The notes under the pieces are model-generated. The model saw nothing but the letters and a program-made list of their open reading frames with translations. It made no database searches and was not told where the DNA came from. Of a stretch of 42,591 nucleotides of DNA, positions 16,105 through 24,910 are shown piece after piece. The DNA is taken from contig SXIK01000201.1 in the NCBI GenBank assembly GCA_005772855.1, positions 1-42,591 of the forward strand, in the 5' to 3' direction. The first letter of the stretch is position 1, and each line of letters starts with the position of its first letter. This DNA comes from Planctomycetia bacterium. GTDB lineage: Bacteria > Planctomycetota > UBA8108 > SXIK01. The translations under genes were made by a program, and so were the position numbers.

Positions 16105-17493
16105 ATGGCCCTCATGCAGCTCCTACCGCCCACCTTTCCCCCACTTGCCGCGGCCGTTCGTATCCATCCGATAAGCTCGCTCGCAGGTACGGTGCGGCTT
16201 CCAGGCTCGAAGTCGATCACCAACCGGGCGCTTCTCATGGCAGCGCTCGCCGAGGGCTCGAGCACGCTCAGGAACGTACTCGACTGCGATGATTCGCGGT
16301 ACATGATGCAGGCTCTGGAAGCGCTCGGGATCACTTTGCGCCGCAGTGACGCGGACGGCTCGGTCTCCGTGGTTGGCGCCAGCGGACCTCTACCCATCAA
16401 GGAGGCGGAGCTCTTTCTCGGCAACGCAGGAACAGCGCTTCGATTCTTGACCGCAGTCCTTTCGGCATCAGCGATGGGCGGTAAGTACGTTGTCGACGGG
16501 GACAAGAGGATGCGCGAACGGCCCATTGCGCACCTTGTCAAGGCCATCAGTATGCTCGGGGGCGACGCTGTGGCTCCCACCGGGTGCCCTCCGGTCATCC
16601 TGGGTCCTCGCCCCCTCATGGGGGGCCGGGTGGACATCCCCGGTAGTGTTTCAAGCCAGTTCATCTCGGCGCTACTCATTGCCGCGCCGCTGGCTTCGCG
16701 TCGCGTGGAGGTTCGAGTGACGGGCGAGCTTGTGTCGCGGCCCTATATCGACCTCACGATCGAAGGCATGCGGGAGTTTGGTGCCAAGGCGTTTGTGGAC
16801 GACCGGCGCCATGACGGTGAGCCGGTCTTCGAGGTGCCACCTGGCCGAACCTACAAGGGTAGAGACTATTTTGTCGAGGGTGATGCCTCGGCGGCGAGCT
16901 ATTTCTACGCCGTGGCGGCGATCACGGGCGGTACGCTCAGGGTCGAGGGCGTCGGCAAGGAGTCGCACCAGGGTGATGCTCGCTGCGCCGATGTGCTGGC
17001 CGCCATGGGTTGCCGAGTCACGAAGGAGCCTGACGCGATCACCGTGACGGGGGGGCTGCTCAAGAAGGTCGACTGGAATTGCTCCGACATTCCGGATGTC
17101 GTGCCGACGCTCGCCGTCGTCGCGCTTTTCGCGCATGGGAAAACGCGCCTGCGTGGCATTGCGCACCTGCGACACAAGGAGAGCGACCGTATCGCCGCGA
17201 TCGCAACGGAGCTTCGCAAGCTTGGCGGCAATGTGAAGGAGCTTCCCGACGGGCTCGATATCGAAGGCACCCTGGGAGCCGCGCCGAGCAGCCTTCACGA
17301 GGCCGTCATCAACTCCTGGGACGACCACCGGATCGTGATGGCACTGTCCGTGGCGGCTCTCGCGGTGCCAGGAATCGTCATCGAAAAGCCACAGGTGGTG
17401 ACCAAGTCCTTCCCGACTTTTTTCGAGGTCCTGGGGTCGCTTGGGGCTCGCGTCGAGTTCATCGATCAGCAAGGCCGCGAGGTGGCATCTTGA
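16105..17493 (+). CDS. aroA: 3-phosphoshikimate 1-carboxyvinyltransferase (EPSP synthase)
   Basis: Transfers the enolpyruvyl group of PEP to shikimate 3-phosphate, the sixth step of the shikimate pathway to aromatic amino acids. Visible family motifs are LPGSKSITNRALLMAALA (about 32-49), LGNAGTALRFLTAV, the DGDKRMRERPIAHL loop, VEGDASAASYFYAVAA, HLRHKESDRI, and the C-terminal WDDHRIVMALSVAALA. At 462 residues it is a little long because of about 20 extra N-terminal residues. A second in-frame ATG lies three codons downstream. The start follows the promoter at 16049-16076 by about 30 bases. The LGNAGTA form of the PEP-binding loop is the ordinary kind. Its TGA overlaps a TTG that starts mnmG. 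Confidence 0.95.
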   Translation: MALMQLLPPTFPPLAAAVRIHPISSLAGTVRLPGSKSITNRALLMAALAEGSSTLRNVLDCDDSRYMMQALEALGITLRRSDADGSVSVVGASGPLPIKEAELFLGNAGTALRFLTAVLSASAMGGKYVVDGDKRMRERPIAHLVKAISMLGGDAVAPTGCPPVILGPRPLMGGRVDIPGSVSSQFISALLIAAPLASRRVEVRVTGELVSRPYIDLTIEGMREFGAKAFVDDRRHDGEPVFEVPPGRTYKGRDYFVEGDASAASYFYAVAAITGGTLRVEGVGKESHQGDARCADVLAAMGCRVTKEPDAITVTGGLLKKVDWNCSDIPDVVPTLAVVALFAHGKTRLRGIAHLRHKESDRIAAIATELRKLGGNVKELPDGLDIEGTLGAAPSSLHEAVINSWDDHRIVMALSVAALAVPGIVIEKPQVVTKSFPTFFEVLGSLGARVEFIDQQGREVAS

Positions 17494-19346
17494 GCGAATG
17501 CGCTTTTGACGTCCTGGTGGTTGGTGGCGGGCACGCCGGCATCGAGGCAGCGCTGGCCGCGGCCCGCATGGGCATGGCCACCGCGCTTGTGACGCTGGAC
17601 TCGCGCGCCATTGGCCGAATGTCTTGCAATCCTGCGATTGGAGGTCTCGGCAAGGGGCAAATGGTGCGGGAACTGGACGCGCTGGGGGGCGAGATGGCTC
17701 ATGCCGTTGACGATTGCGGCATCCAGTTTCACATGCTGAATACCCGCAAGGGCCCCGCCGTGAGGGCGCCAAGGGCCCAGTGTGACAAGCATCGCTATCA
17801 GGACCGGATGGCCCGAGTTTGCCTCTCCACCGAGAACCTGACGGTGCTCGAGGGCAAGGCAGAGGAGTTGATCATCGCGTCGCTGGGCTCGAGCGTTGGG
17901 GGAGCAGCCTATCGCCTGCTCGGCCTCAAGCTCGCGGACGGAAGCGAGCTTCGAGGTCGTGCCGCGGTACTGACGAACGGGACGTTTCTCCGCGGCCTCC
18001 TCCACTGCGGTTTCGAGCAGACGAAAGGCGGCCGCGTCGGCGAAGATGCAGCCTACGGCCTCTCGCCGTTCCTTGAACGACTGGGCTTTGAGCGGGGTCG
18101 ACTCAAGACGGGAACGCCGCCGCGAGTCGAGGCATCGACTGTTGACTGGTCCAGGACCACGCCACAGCCGGGCGACGACCCGCCGGTACCCTTCTCACAT
18201 TCCTCCGCAGGAGTTGTGCTCCCTCAGGTGCCCTGTCACATTGCCCACACCAACGAGGAGACTCACGCTGCGATTCGCGAGAACCTCCATCGCTCGCCCA
18301 TGTACTCGGGCGTCATCAGTGGCATCGGCCCACGCTACTGTCCCTCGATCGAGGACAAGGTTGTGCGCTTCAGCGAGAAGGAGCGGCACCAGATTTTTCT
18401 CGAGCCGGAAGGGTTGGATACCTCCTGGATCTACTTGAACGGGCTCTCGACAAGCCTCCCGAAAGATGTTCAGGATCAAGTCGTGACGTCAGTTCCCGCC
18501 CTCAAGAACGCAAGAATTCTGCAATACGGCTACGCAGTTGAGTACGATTTCTTTCCGCCGACACAGATCCGGGCGACCTTCGAGACCAAGCTCGTCGAAG
18601 GGCTCTACTTCGCAGGTCAGATTTGCGGTACGAGCGGCTACGAGGAGGCGGCCGGGCAGGGCTTCCTCGCAGGCGTCAATGCGGTCTTGAAGCTTCGCGC
18701 AAGGGATCCCCTCATCCTTGAGCGCTCGGATGCGTACCTCGGAGTCCTTGTGGATGACCTCGTGGTCGAATGTCCTCGAGAACCGTATCGTATGTTCACC
18801 TCAAGGGCCGAGTACCGTCTTCTGCTCCGAAGCGACAACGCCGATGTCCGCCTCATGGAGACTGGCCACAAGCTGGGTTTGATTCCCGCCGAGTCGATGC
18901 GCCGGCTCGAGCAGAAGAAGCGGCAGGTGGCGGCCGCGGCCCGGTACATGGAGACACACAGGCACGAGGGAAAGGATCTGCTGCGTCTCTTGAGACAGCC
19001 CGAGCACAGTTACCGCGACGTCGAGGCGCTCGACCCGGGTCTTCAGGCACTTTCGCTCTCGGACGACGAGGCCCAGGCGGTCGAGGTCGAGGCCAAGTAT
19101 GCGACCTACATTGATCGGCAAAATCAGCAGATCGAGAAGTGGAAACGAATGGAGCGGAGAGTCATTCCGGAGAACTTCGACTACGGCGCCATCAAGGGCA
19201 TTCGGGCGGAGTCGAGAGAGAAGCTCGGGAAAGTCCGTCCGCGGTCCGTGGGTCAGGCCTCGCGAATTTCCGGCGTCACGCCGGCCGATCTTGGTGTGCT
19301 CATCCTGTACCTGGACTTGCCCGAGCGGCGGAAAGGAGTCTCCTGA
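17490..19346 (+). CDS. mnmG: tRNA U34 carboxymethylaminomethyl-modifying enzyme MnmG (GidA)
   Basis: FAD-dependent half of the MnmE-MnmG complex that modifies the wobble uridine (U34) of certain tRNAs in the cytoplasm. The FAD-binding motif VVGGGHAGIEAALAAARMG lies at residues about 8-26. The family signatures SCNPAIGGLGKGQMVRELDALGG, GGRVGEDAAYGLS and a late GTSGYEEAAGQG are present, with the C-terminal helical domain (FDYGAIKGIRAESREKL) that contacts MnmE. With a TTG start overlapping the aroA stop (TTGA), the protein is 618 residues, the usual size. The open frame continues far upstream inside aroA, but that part has no homology. No mnmE partner is in the window. The stop is followed directly by the nudix gene. 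Confidence 0.94.
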   Translation: MSECAFDVLVVGGGHAGIEAALAAARMGMATALVTLDSRAIGRMSCNPAIGGLGKGQMVRELDALGGEMAHAVDDCGIQFHMLNTRKGPAVRAPRAQCDKHRYQDRMARVCLSTENLTVLEGKAEELIIASLGSSVGGAAYRLLGLKLADGSELRGRAAVLTNGTFLRGLLHCGFEQTKGGRVGEDAAYGLSPFLERLGFERGRLKTGTPPRVEASTVDWSRTTPQPGDDPPVPFSHSSAGVVLPQVPCHIAHTNEETHAAIRENLHRSPMYSGVISGIGPRYCPSIEDKVVRFSEKERHQIFLEPEGLDTSWIYLNGLSTSLPKDVQDQVVTSVPALKNARILQYGYAVEYDFFPPTQIRATFETKLVEGLYFAGQICGTSGYEEAAGQGFLAGVNAVLKLRARDPLILERSDAYLGVLVDDLVVECPREPYRMFTSRAEYRLLLRSDNADVRLMETGHKLGLIPAESMRRLEQKKRQVAAAARYMETHRHEGKDLLRLLRQPEHSYRDVEALDPGLQALSLSDDEAQAVEVEAKYATYIDRQNQQIEKWKRMERRVIPENFDYGAIKGIRAESREKLGKVRPRSVGQASRISGVTPADLGVLILYLDLPERRKGVS

Positions 19347-19384
19347 GACGCGAGGAAAGAGAAAGACCCGAGAAGCTCGCTGGA

Positions 19385-19969
19385 GTGAGGGCCGACAACA
19401 CCTTCAAGCTCCTGAGCCAGGAGGACAAGTTTCGGGGACGTTTCATCGGCGTCTCCATTGACCACATTCGGCTTCCGAACGGCCACGAGACTCGACATGA
19501 GACGCTCCACCTGCCCTCGGCGGTCTGTGTGGTACCCCTCCTCGAGGTGGACGGGGGCCGCAAGGAGGTCATTCTTGTCGAGCAGTTTCGTAACTCACTC
19601 GAGGGTTACATTCACGAGATTCCAGCGGGTGTGCTTGAGGTGGGCGAAGATCCGGCAGTGTGCGCCGGCCGAGAGCTGATGGAGGAGACTGGCTACAGAG
19701 CGGAGCGAATCTCGCACCTGACCACGCTCTACCCGATCCCGGGAACCTCCGCGCACAGGATGTACTTCTATCTCGCCGAGGGCCTCACGGCCGGGAGCCA
19801 GGCGCTGGAAGCGGGTGAATGCCTGCTGGTGAAGAGTTTTCCACTAGAAGACTTGCTCCAGGCACTCGCTGGAGGCGGATCTCCCAGTATCGTCGACGCG
19901 AAGACCCACGTTGGGCTCCTTCATGCGGCGATGCGGCTGGGCCTCACTCCGAGGCGCTCGGCCCGATGA
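19385..19969 (+). CDS. NUDIX hydrolase, ADP-ribose pyrophosphatase type
   Basis: Hydrolyses nucleoside diphosphate-linked compounds, most likely ADP-ribose to AMP and ribose 5-phosphate. The Nudix box GX5EX7REUXEEXGU is intact: GVLEVGE, then RELMEETGY. Upstream is the typical strand VEQFRNSLEGYIHEIPAG, and downstream YPIPGTSAHRMYFYLAEGL, as in NudF-like proteins. The start is unclear. A GTG at 19385 gives 194 residues and fits the domain. A CTG at 19343, overlapping the mnmG stop and placed after an AAAGGAG ribosome site, is an alternative that would add 14 residues. The TGA overlaps the ATG of der, keeping the coupled run of genes. Confidence 0.85.
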   Translation: MRADNTFKLLSQEDKFRGRFIGVSIDHIRLPNGHETRHETLHLPSAVCVVPLLEVDGGRKEVILVEQFRNSLEGYIHEIPAGVLEVGEDPAVCAGRELMEETGYRAERISHLTTLYPIPGTSAHRMYFYLAEGLTAGSQALEAGECLLVKSFPLEDLLQALAGGGSPSIVDAKTHVGLLHAAMRLGLTPRRSAR

Positions 19970-21294
19970 AAATTCCTACAGTGGCCATCATTGGCCGACC
20001 CAACGTGGGCAAGTCTTCGCTGCTCAACTGCATCGTCGGGCGAAGGGTCTCGATCGTGGATCCTACCCCGGGCGTCACGAGGGACCGTGTGGCAGCGCTC
20101 CTGACTCTCGGCGATGTCACTCTGGAGTTGGTGGACACCGGTGGCGTTGGAATCGTGGATCGCGACGACCTGAGCGAGCACGTGGAGCGTCAAATCGAGC
20201 AAGCGATGTGCGAGGCCAGTGTCATCCTGTTCGTTGTGGATGTTCACGAGGGCGTAACGGCACTCGACAAGGAAGTGGCGAGGCGTCTGCGCGACAGAGC
20301 GTTAAAAATCCCCATCTTCCTCGTTGTCAACAAGGTCGACTCTCACAAGTGGGAGAGCCAGCTGGGGGACTTCTACACGCTGGGAATGGGCGAACCGATC
20401 CCGGTGAGCGCCGAACAGATCCTGGGTACCCGCGACCTCATGGATATGGTGACGGCGAGCCTTGGGTCGAATCTGGGCGATGTGTCCGATCCAGTCCTGA
20501 AGGTTGCAGTGGTTGGACGGCAGAACGTGGGCAAGTCGACGTTTGTAAACGCCATTGCCCGGTCCGAGCGCGTGATCGTGAGTGAGGTACCGGGCACCAC
20601 TCGCGACGCAGTGGACGTCCTCTTCGAGAAGGACGGACGGCAATTCATGATTATTGATACCGCCGGTCTTCAACAGAAGACCAGGGTAAAGACCTCCGTT
20701 GAGTTCTACAGCCAGGTGCGTGCGGAGGACGCGGTCCGGCGAGCCGACGTCTCCCTCCTCCTGCTCGACGCCACCAGCGAGATCACGAGGTCGGAGAAGC
20801 GCCTCGGCGATTTCATCGCGAACGAGGGGCGCATCTGCGTGATCGTCGCCAACAAGTGGGATCTCACCGCGGGCAAGATCACCACGGAGGCTTACGCGGA
20901 CTACCTCCACGACCGGCTGCGGGGCCTTCGCTATGCCCCAATCTCGTTTGTAACAGCCAAGGATTCGCGAAACATTCAGGCAACCATTGACCTGGCGCAG
21001 AACCTTCGCAAGAAATCACTGCTCCGTGTGGGCACGGGAGAGCTCAACCGGGTGCTTCAGGCCGTGCGGGACTACCACCGGCCGCGCACCAAGGGGAGCA
21101 AGGTCCCGAAGATCTTCTACGCGACTCAGGTCGCCACGGCTCCCCCGACCTTCGTGATCTTCGTGAACAACCCCGATTACTTTCCGGCCGACTATCGACG
21201 TTACGTGGAGAATGCGTTTCGCGCGTCTCTCGGATTCGGAGAAATTCCACTTCGAGTCCACTATCGAGGACGCGCGGGGGAGAAGGATTCGTAG
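19966..21294 (+). CDS. der: Ribosome assembly GTPase Der (EngA)
   Basis: Essential double GTPase that assists assembly of the 50S ribosomal subunit. The two G domains are clear: first P loop GRPNVGKSS (about 9-17), switch II LVDTGGVG and NKVD; second P loop GRQNVGKST, DTAGLQ and NKWD. The C-terminal KH-like domain ends with FVIFVNNPDYFPADYRRYVENAFR, the Der signature. With the ATG at 19966, which overlaps the nudix stop, the length is 442 residues, normal for the family. The open frame extends upstream in the nudix gene without homology. It is the last gene of the aroA-led run. Repeat copy B follows 60 bases after its stop on the opposite strand. Confidence 0.95.
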   Translation: MKIPTVAIIGRPNVGKSSLLNCIVGRRVSIVDPTPGVTRDRVAALLTLGDVTLELVDTGGVGIVDRDDLSEHVERQIEQAMCEASVILFVVDVHEGVTALDKEVARRLRDRALKIPIFLVVNKVDSHKWESQLGDFYTLGMGEPIPVSAEQILGTRDLMDMVTASLGSNLGDVSDPVLKVAVVGRQNVGKSTFVNAIARSERVIVSEVPGTTRDAVDVLFEKDGRQFMIIDTAGLQQKTRVKTSVEFYSQVRAEDAVRRADVSLLLLDATSEITRSEKRLGDFIANEGRICVIVANKWDLTAGKITTEAYADYLHDRLRGLRYAPISFVTAKDSRNIQATIDLAQNLRKKSLLRVGTGELNRVLQAVRDYHRPRTKGSKVPKIFYATQVATAPPTFVIFVNNPDYFPADYRRYVENAFRASLGFGEIPLRVHYRGRAGEKDS

Positions 21295-21526
21295 CCAGTC
21301 TGCTTGCTTCAGTGTGTCACCCACTTCGCAAGTGCTTTACATGCACACCGGTTTTGTCTATACTCCGCGCGCGGGAGAAACACCTCCCGCGCACCGTCCG
21401 GTTGGCGGGATTCTCCCTCTCATCGGCGCTCGATATGCGCCGGGCGCATCAAACGCTGATTGTGGGTGAGCCCTGGTCAAGATGTCCGAAACATGACTGC
21501 GTGGAGAGCATATCTCCCCCTCCTGA
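21295..21526. other. Intergenic region der / ruvC with repeat copy B
   Basis: This 232-base gap is mostly occupied by the minus-strand repeat copy. The 28 bases between repeat and ruvC start contain no clear promoter. The small open frames here come from the repeat. Confidence 0.5.
21354..21499 (-). repeat. Dispersed hairpin repeat, copy B (full length)
   Basis: Same element as 7971-8114, in reverse orientation, 146 bases. Read on the minus strand it starts CAGTCATG and has CATCTTGACCAGGGCTCAC. The 19-nt hairpin CGGCGC-ATATCGA-GCGCCG is at 21424-21442, and the terminal hairpin GCGCGGGA-GGTGTTTC-TCCCGCGC at 21369-21392. It ends GGAGTATAGACAA. Compared with copy A the fourth stem pair of the terminal hairpin changes from G-C to C-G on both arms, so pairing is kept. 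It lies between two co-directional genes and points against them. Confidence 0.85.
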
Positions 21527-22228
21527 ATGACTGACAACGCGACTTTAAAGCGCAGGAAGCAGCGTATTCTGGGTGTCGACCCCGGCACCCGGATTGCTGG
21601 TTACGGTATCCTTGACCTTGAGGCCGGCAGGCGCCCAACCATGGTCACGCACGGTGCAATACGATTTCCACCGAGCCCACTTGCCGCACGGCTGGAGACT
21701 CTCTTCCGGGAGCTCCGCTCGCTCATGGCTCTGTATTCGCCGACGGTCCTGGCCATCGAGCAAGTCTTCCATGGCAAGTCCTTTCAGAGCATTCTGAAGG
21801 TTGGCGAGGCCCGAGGGGTTGCTGTTCTTGCCGCCCAGCTCGTGGGTCTTCAAATCTGCGAGTACTCGCCCGCGATGATCAAGAAGGCGGCCACTGGCAA
21901 CGGCAACGCGGCGAAGACGCAAGTGCAGAGCATGATGGGGCGGATTCTCCAGTTGGAGAAGCTTCCCGAGCCTGTCGACGCCTCGGACGCCCTGGCCGTG
22001 GCGTTTTGTCATGCGCAGAGAGCATCGAACAACGCTCACTGGCTCGTCTCGTCGTCAAGGGGGCACACGACGGCAACCCCGGTAGACCCTGTGAACGGTA
22101 GGAGACCCCCGAGGGCCACCGCGCGGTTAGAGGGTATTCATCGATCGGCTGTGAAAGGGCTCGACCTTGCCAAGCTTCTCAAGACCGGCAGGGCGCGGAT
22201 CCTTCCACGCCAGAAGCGACCCACCTGA
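21527..22228 (+). CDS. ruvC: Crossover junction endodeoxyribonuclease RuvC
   Basis: Holliday-junction resolvase of the RuvABC recombination and repair pathway. The RNase H-like fold is visible: first catalytic Asp in ILGVDPGTRIAGYG (about 14-27), Glu in VLAIEQVFHGKSFQS, the segment YSPAMIKKAATGNGNAAKTQV, and the last acidic/His site in VDASDALAVAFCHAQ. The conserved core ends near residue 165. The total of 233 residues leaves a basic tail of about 65 residues that is absent from standard RuvC and looks disordered. ruvA and ruvB are not in the window. It leads a rightward set with purC, purE and mtnA. Confidence 0.9.
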   Translation: MTDNATLKRRKQRILGVDPGTRIAGYGILDLEAGRRPTMVTHGAIRFPPSPLAARLETLFRELRSLMALYSPTVLAIEQVFHGKSFQSILKVGEARGVAVLAAQLVGLQICEYSPAMIKKAATGNGNAAKTQVQSMMGRILQLEKLPEPVDASDALAVAFCHAQRASNNAHWLVSSSRGHTTATPVDPVNGRRPPRATARLEGIHRSAVKGLDLAKLLKTGRARILPRQKRPT

Positions 22229-22246
22229 TTTTGGAGGAACTTCCCC

Positions 22247-23182
22247 ATGAACGGAGGCCATATGAACCCCGCGGATGGTGCGCCCGAAGGGCAAGACGTC
22301 ATTCTGGAAACGAACTTGCCGGGTATTCCGCTACTGAAGCGAGGAAAGGTCCGTGACGTGTATGACCTCGGGGAACATCTCCTCGTCGTTGCCACCGACC
22401 GGATCTCGGCATTTGACGTGGTGCTCCCCAGTGGAATCCCGTTCAAGGGGAAAGTCCTCTCGCAGCTCACCTCCTTCTGGTTCACGATTCTGGATGTGCC
22501 GAACCATCTGATCACGGAAGACGTGGAAAAAATGCCCCGGGCGCTCCACCCCTTCGCTGGCCAGCTTGCGGGGCGTTCGATGCTGGTCGAGAAGCTCCAG
22601 ATGTTTCCGGTCGAGTGTGTTGTGCGTGGTTACCTCTCGGGCTCCGGCTGGAACGAGTACAAGCGCTCGCAATCCGTGTGCGGAATCAAGCTTCCACCTG
22701 ATCTTCGCGAGAGCGACCGGCTCCCCGAGGCTATTTTCACGCCTTCCACCACGGCCGAGACGGGTCATGACGAGAACATCACCTTTCAGGAGGTTGTCCG
22801 CCTCGTGGGGGAGGAGCGGGCAGAGGAACTCAAGGAGAAGACTCTCGAGGTCTACCGAAAGGCTGCGGACTACGCACTGGCCCGGGGTGTCATCCTCGCG
22901 GATACAAAACTTGAGTGGGGCATTCGGCCGGAAGGCGGGCTCATTGTGCTCGCTGACGAGGTCCTGACGCCGGACTCCTCGCGATTCTGGCCCTTTGATG
23001 GTTACAGGGCGGGCCAGCCGCAGCCATCCTTCGACAAGCAGTTTGTCCGCGATTATCTGCTCACGCTCGCGTGGAACCGCACTCCACCGGGACCGCCTCT
23101 GCCTCCAGGGGTAATTGCGGAGACTTCACGAAAGTATTGCGAAATTCACGAGCGCCTGACGGGCCAGAAGTGGGCCTCCTGA
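22247..23182 (+). CDS. purC: Phosphoribosylaminoimidazole-succinocarboxamide synthase
   Basis: Joins aspartate to CAIR with ATP to make SAICAR in purine synthesis. Recognised by LLKRGKVRDVYDLGEHLLVVATDRISAFDVVLP (start of the ATP-binding region, about 27-60), VVRGYLSGSGWNEYK, FTPSTTAETGHDENI, and ADTKLEWG followed by LADEVLTPDSSRFWP. The length of 311 residues is that of the long PurC type. A GGAGG ribosome site lies 10 bases before the ATG at 22247; a second in-frame ATG at 22262 is possible. purE, which acts one step earlier, follows after 41 bases, so the two form a purine operon. Confidence 0.95.
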   Translation: MNGGHMNPADGAPEGQDVILETNLPGIPLLKRGKVRDVYDLGEHLLVVATDRISAFDVVLPSGIPFKGKVLSQLTSFWFTILDVPNHLITEDVEKMPRALHPFAGQLAGRSMLVEKLQMFPVECVVRGYLSGSGWNEYKRSQSVCGIKLPPDLRESDRLPEAIFTPSTTAETGHDENITFQEVVRLVGEERAEELKEKTLEVYRKAADYALARGVILADTKLEWGIRPEGGLIVLADEVLTPDSSRFWPFDGYRAGQPQPSFDKQFVRDYLLTLAWNRTPPGPPLPPGVIAETSRKYCEIHERLTGQKWAS

Positions 23183-23223
23183 AGGAGGTCCGAGAGTCCA
23201 GGGACAACGAAGGAGCTTGTTTC

Positions 23224-23736
23224 ATGACAATCAACGCATTGAATGCCAAAAAAGTCCTCATCCTCATGGGCAGCGACTCCGACTACCAGACCATGAAGGG
23301 CGCGGTTGATGTGCTCAAGGAGTTTCACCTGCAGTGCGAGGTGCGAATCCTTTCGGTCCACCGTGCCCCTGAAGTGGCGACGGAGACTGCCTCCGGGGCT
23401 CGCGACGCAGGTTACCGCGTGATCATTTGCGGTGCTGGAATGGCCGCGCATCTTGCTGGGGCGGTCGCGGCCAATACTATCTTGCCCGTCATTGGCGTCC
23501 CGATAAGCTCGGGAGCCCTGCACGGCATGGACGCGCTCTGCTCCACGGTCCAGATGCCTCCCGGCGTGCCCGTGGCCACGGTTGCGATTGACGGGGCCCG
23601 CAATGCAGGCGTCCTGGCTGTGCAAATTCTGGCAACTGCGGACGATCGTCTTGCGACGCAGCTTCAGAGCTTCAAACGAACGCTCACGGAGCAAGTGCTG
23701 GAGAAGGACCGCAAGCTCCAGTCGATGCTCGGATAA
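23224..23736 (+). CDS. purE: N5-carboxyaminoimidazole ribonucleotide mutase (class I PurE)
   Basis: Converts N5-CAIR to CAIR in purine synthesis, directly before PurC. Motifs of the class I octameric family are present: [15 protein letters not shown] (about 13-27), [27 protein letters not shown] and [16 protein letters not shown]. The length of 170 residues is typical. The chosen ATG follows AAGGAG by 9 bases, and upstream codons in the same frame lie in purC without homology. No purK is visible nearby. The stop is followed closely by mtnA. Confidence 0.95.
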   Translation: MTINALNAKKVLILMGSDSDYQTMKGAVDVLKEFHLQCEVRILSVHRAPEVATETASGARDAGYRVIICGAGMAAHLAGAVAANTILPVIGVPISSGALHGMDALCSTVQMPPGVPVATVAIDGARNAGVLAVQILATADDRLATQLQSFKRTLTEQVLEKDRKLQSMLG

Positions 23737-23741
23737 AGTCC

Positions 23742-24851
23742 ATGCCACCTCGTTCATCCCCGCGGGGCGGTTGTAAGCGCCTTCCACCGACTCTATCCTG
23801 GAAGGGTGGCACCGGGGGGCACGTCGTCCTGATTGACCAGACGCTCTTGCCTGGACAACTCAAGCTCATCCGTGTCTCGACGGTCACTGCAATGTGGGAG
23901 GCGATCCGCAGCCTTCGAGTGCGCGGCGCTCCGGCCATTGGCGTGGCGGCAGCCTACGGCGTCGTGCTTGGGGCTCAGACCTCTCGCGCTCGCGGCTGGA
24001 AGGGGCTCGCGCGCGACGTGCTCGGAGCCATCGACCGGCTCGCCACGTCCCGGCCCACCGCCGTGAACCTCTTCCGGGCGCTGGATCGAATGCGGGACTG
24101 CTGGGATCGCCTCGAAGTCCTCGAGAGTGGCAAACCCCTTGATCGCCAGGAGCTGCTCTCCGTGCTTCTGGCCGAGGCAAGAGCCATTCATGAGGAGGAT
24201 GCCGCCCTTTGCGCCGCGATCGGACGGCACGGGGCCAGCCTACTTCGAGATGGCTGCCGTATCTTGACCCATTGCAACGCGGGTGCCCTCGCCACCGGCG
24301 GCTCGGGCACCGCTCTCAGTGTGATTTACGCCGCTCAGGAGCTTGGCAAGCGCATTCACGTTTACTCCGACGAGACGCGCCCGTTGCTTCAGGGAGCGCG
24401 GTTGACGTGTTGGGAGCTTCAACGCTCCGGGGTCGACGTCACGCTCATCTGCGATAACGCGGCGGCTTCCATTTTTCGCGCCGGGCTCGTTGACGCTGTG
24501 ATCGTGGGAGCTGACCGCATCGCGGCAAATGGAGATGTGGCCAACAAGATCGGCACTTACGGCGTCGCAGTCCTCGCCCGGGAACATGGCGTCCCGTTTT
24601 ACGTGGCGGCGCCCTCGACGACGTTCGACCTGAGTCTCAGAAACGGAAAAAGAATTCCCATAGAGGAGCGCTCGAGCGCCGAGGTGACTGGCTCCCCTCG
24701 ACAGCGGACAGCTCCCAGGGGGATCCGAGTCTTGAACCCGGCCTTCGACGTTACGCCCGCCCGCTACGTGACTGCGATCTTCACCGAGCAAGGCGTGCTG
24801 CGACCGCCTCTTGAATCGAGCATAAGGAGAGCCCTGCGAAATCGAGGGTGA
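23742..24851 (+). CDS. mtnA: S-methyl-5-thioribose-1-phosphate isomerase
   Basis: Isomerises 5-methylthioribose 1-phosphate to the ribulose form in methionine salvage. It belongs to the aIF-2B-like family. The catalytic Cys is in ILTHCNAGALATGG and the catalytic Asp in IVGADRIAANGDVANKIGTY. The usual N-terminal region VRGAPAIGVAAAYGV (about 60-74) and C-terminal NPAFDVTPARYVTAIFTE are also present. At 369 residues it is slightly long; the first 20 residues are basic and probably not conserved. It lies 5 bases after purE and may share the purine transcript, giving a link through adenine and methylthioadenosine recycling (inference). It converges with comEC. Confidence 0.93.
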   Translation: MPPRSSPRGGCKRLPPTLSWKGGTGGHVVLIDQTLLPGQLKLIRVSTVTAMWEAIRSLRVRGAPAIGVAAAYGVVLGAQTSRARGWKGLARDVLGAIDRLATSRPTAVNLFRALDRMRDCWDRLEVLESGKPLDRQELLSVLLAEARAIHEEDAALCAAIGRHGASLLRDGCRILTHCNAGALATGGSGTALSVIYAAQELGKRIHVYSDETRPLLQGARLTCWELQRSGVDVTLICDNAAASIFRAGLVDAVIVGADRIAANGDVANKIGTYGVAVLAREHGVPFYVAAPSTTFDLSLRNGKRIPIEERSSAEVTGSPRQRTAPRGIRVLNPAFDVTPARYVTAIFTEQGVLRPPLESSIRRALRNRG

Positions 24852-24910
24852 GGCACCCGTGCGCCCTGCGTTCGAGTCCTCGTGTGGCGGCCTGGAATCT
24901 GCGCAGGCCA

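Noticed and set aside
16672-17772. Minus-strand open frame of 366 codons
   Set aside because: Antisense to aroA and mnmG, both clearly real; no motif in the product.
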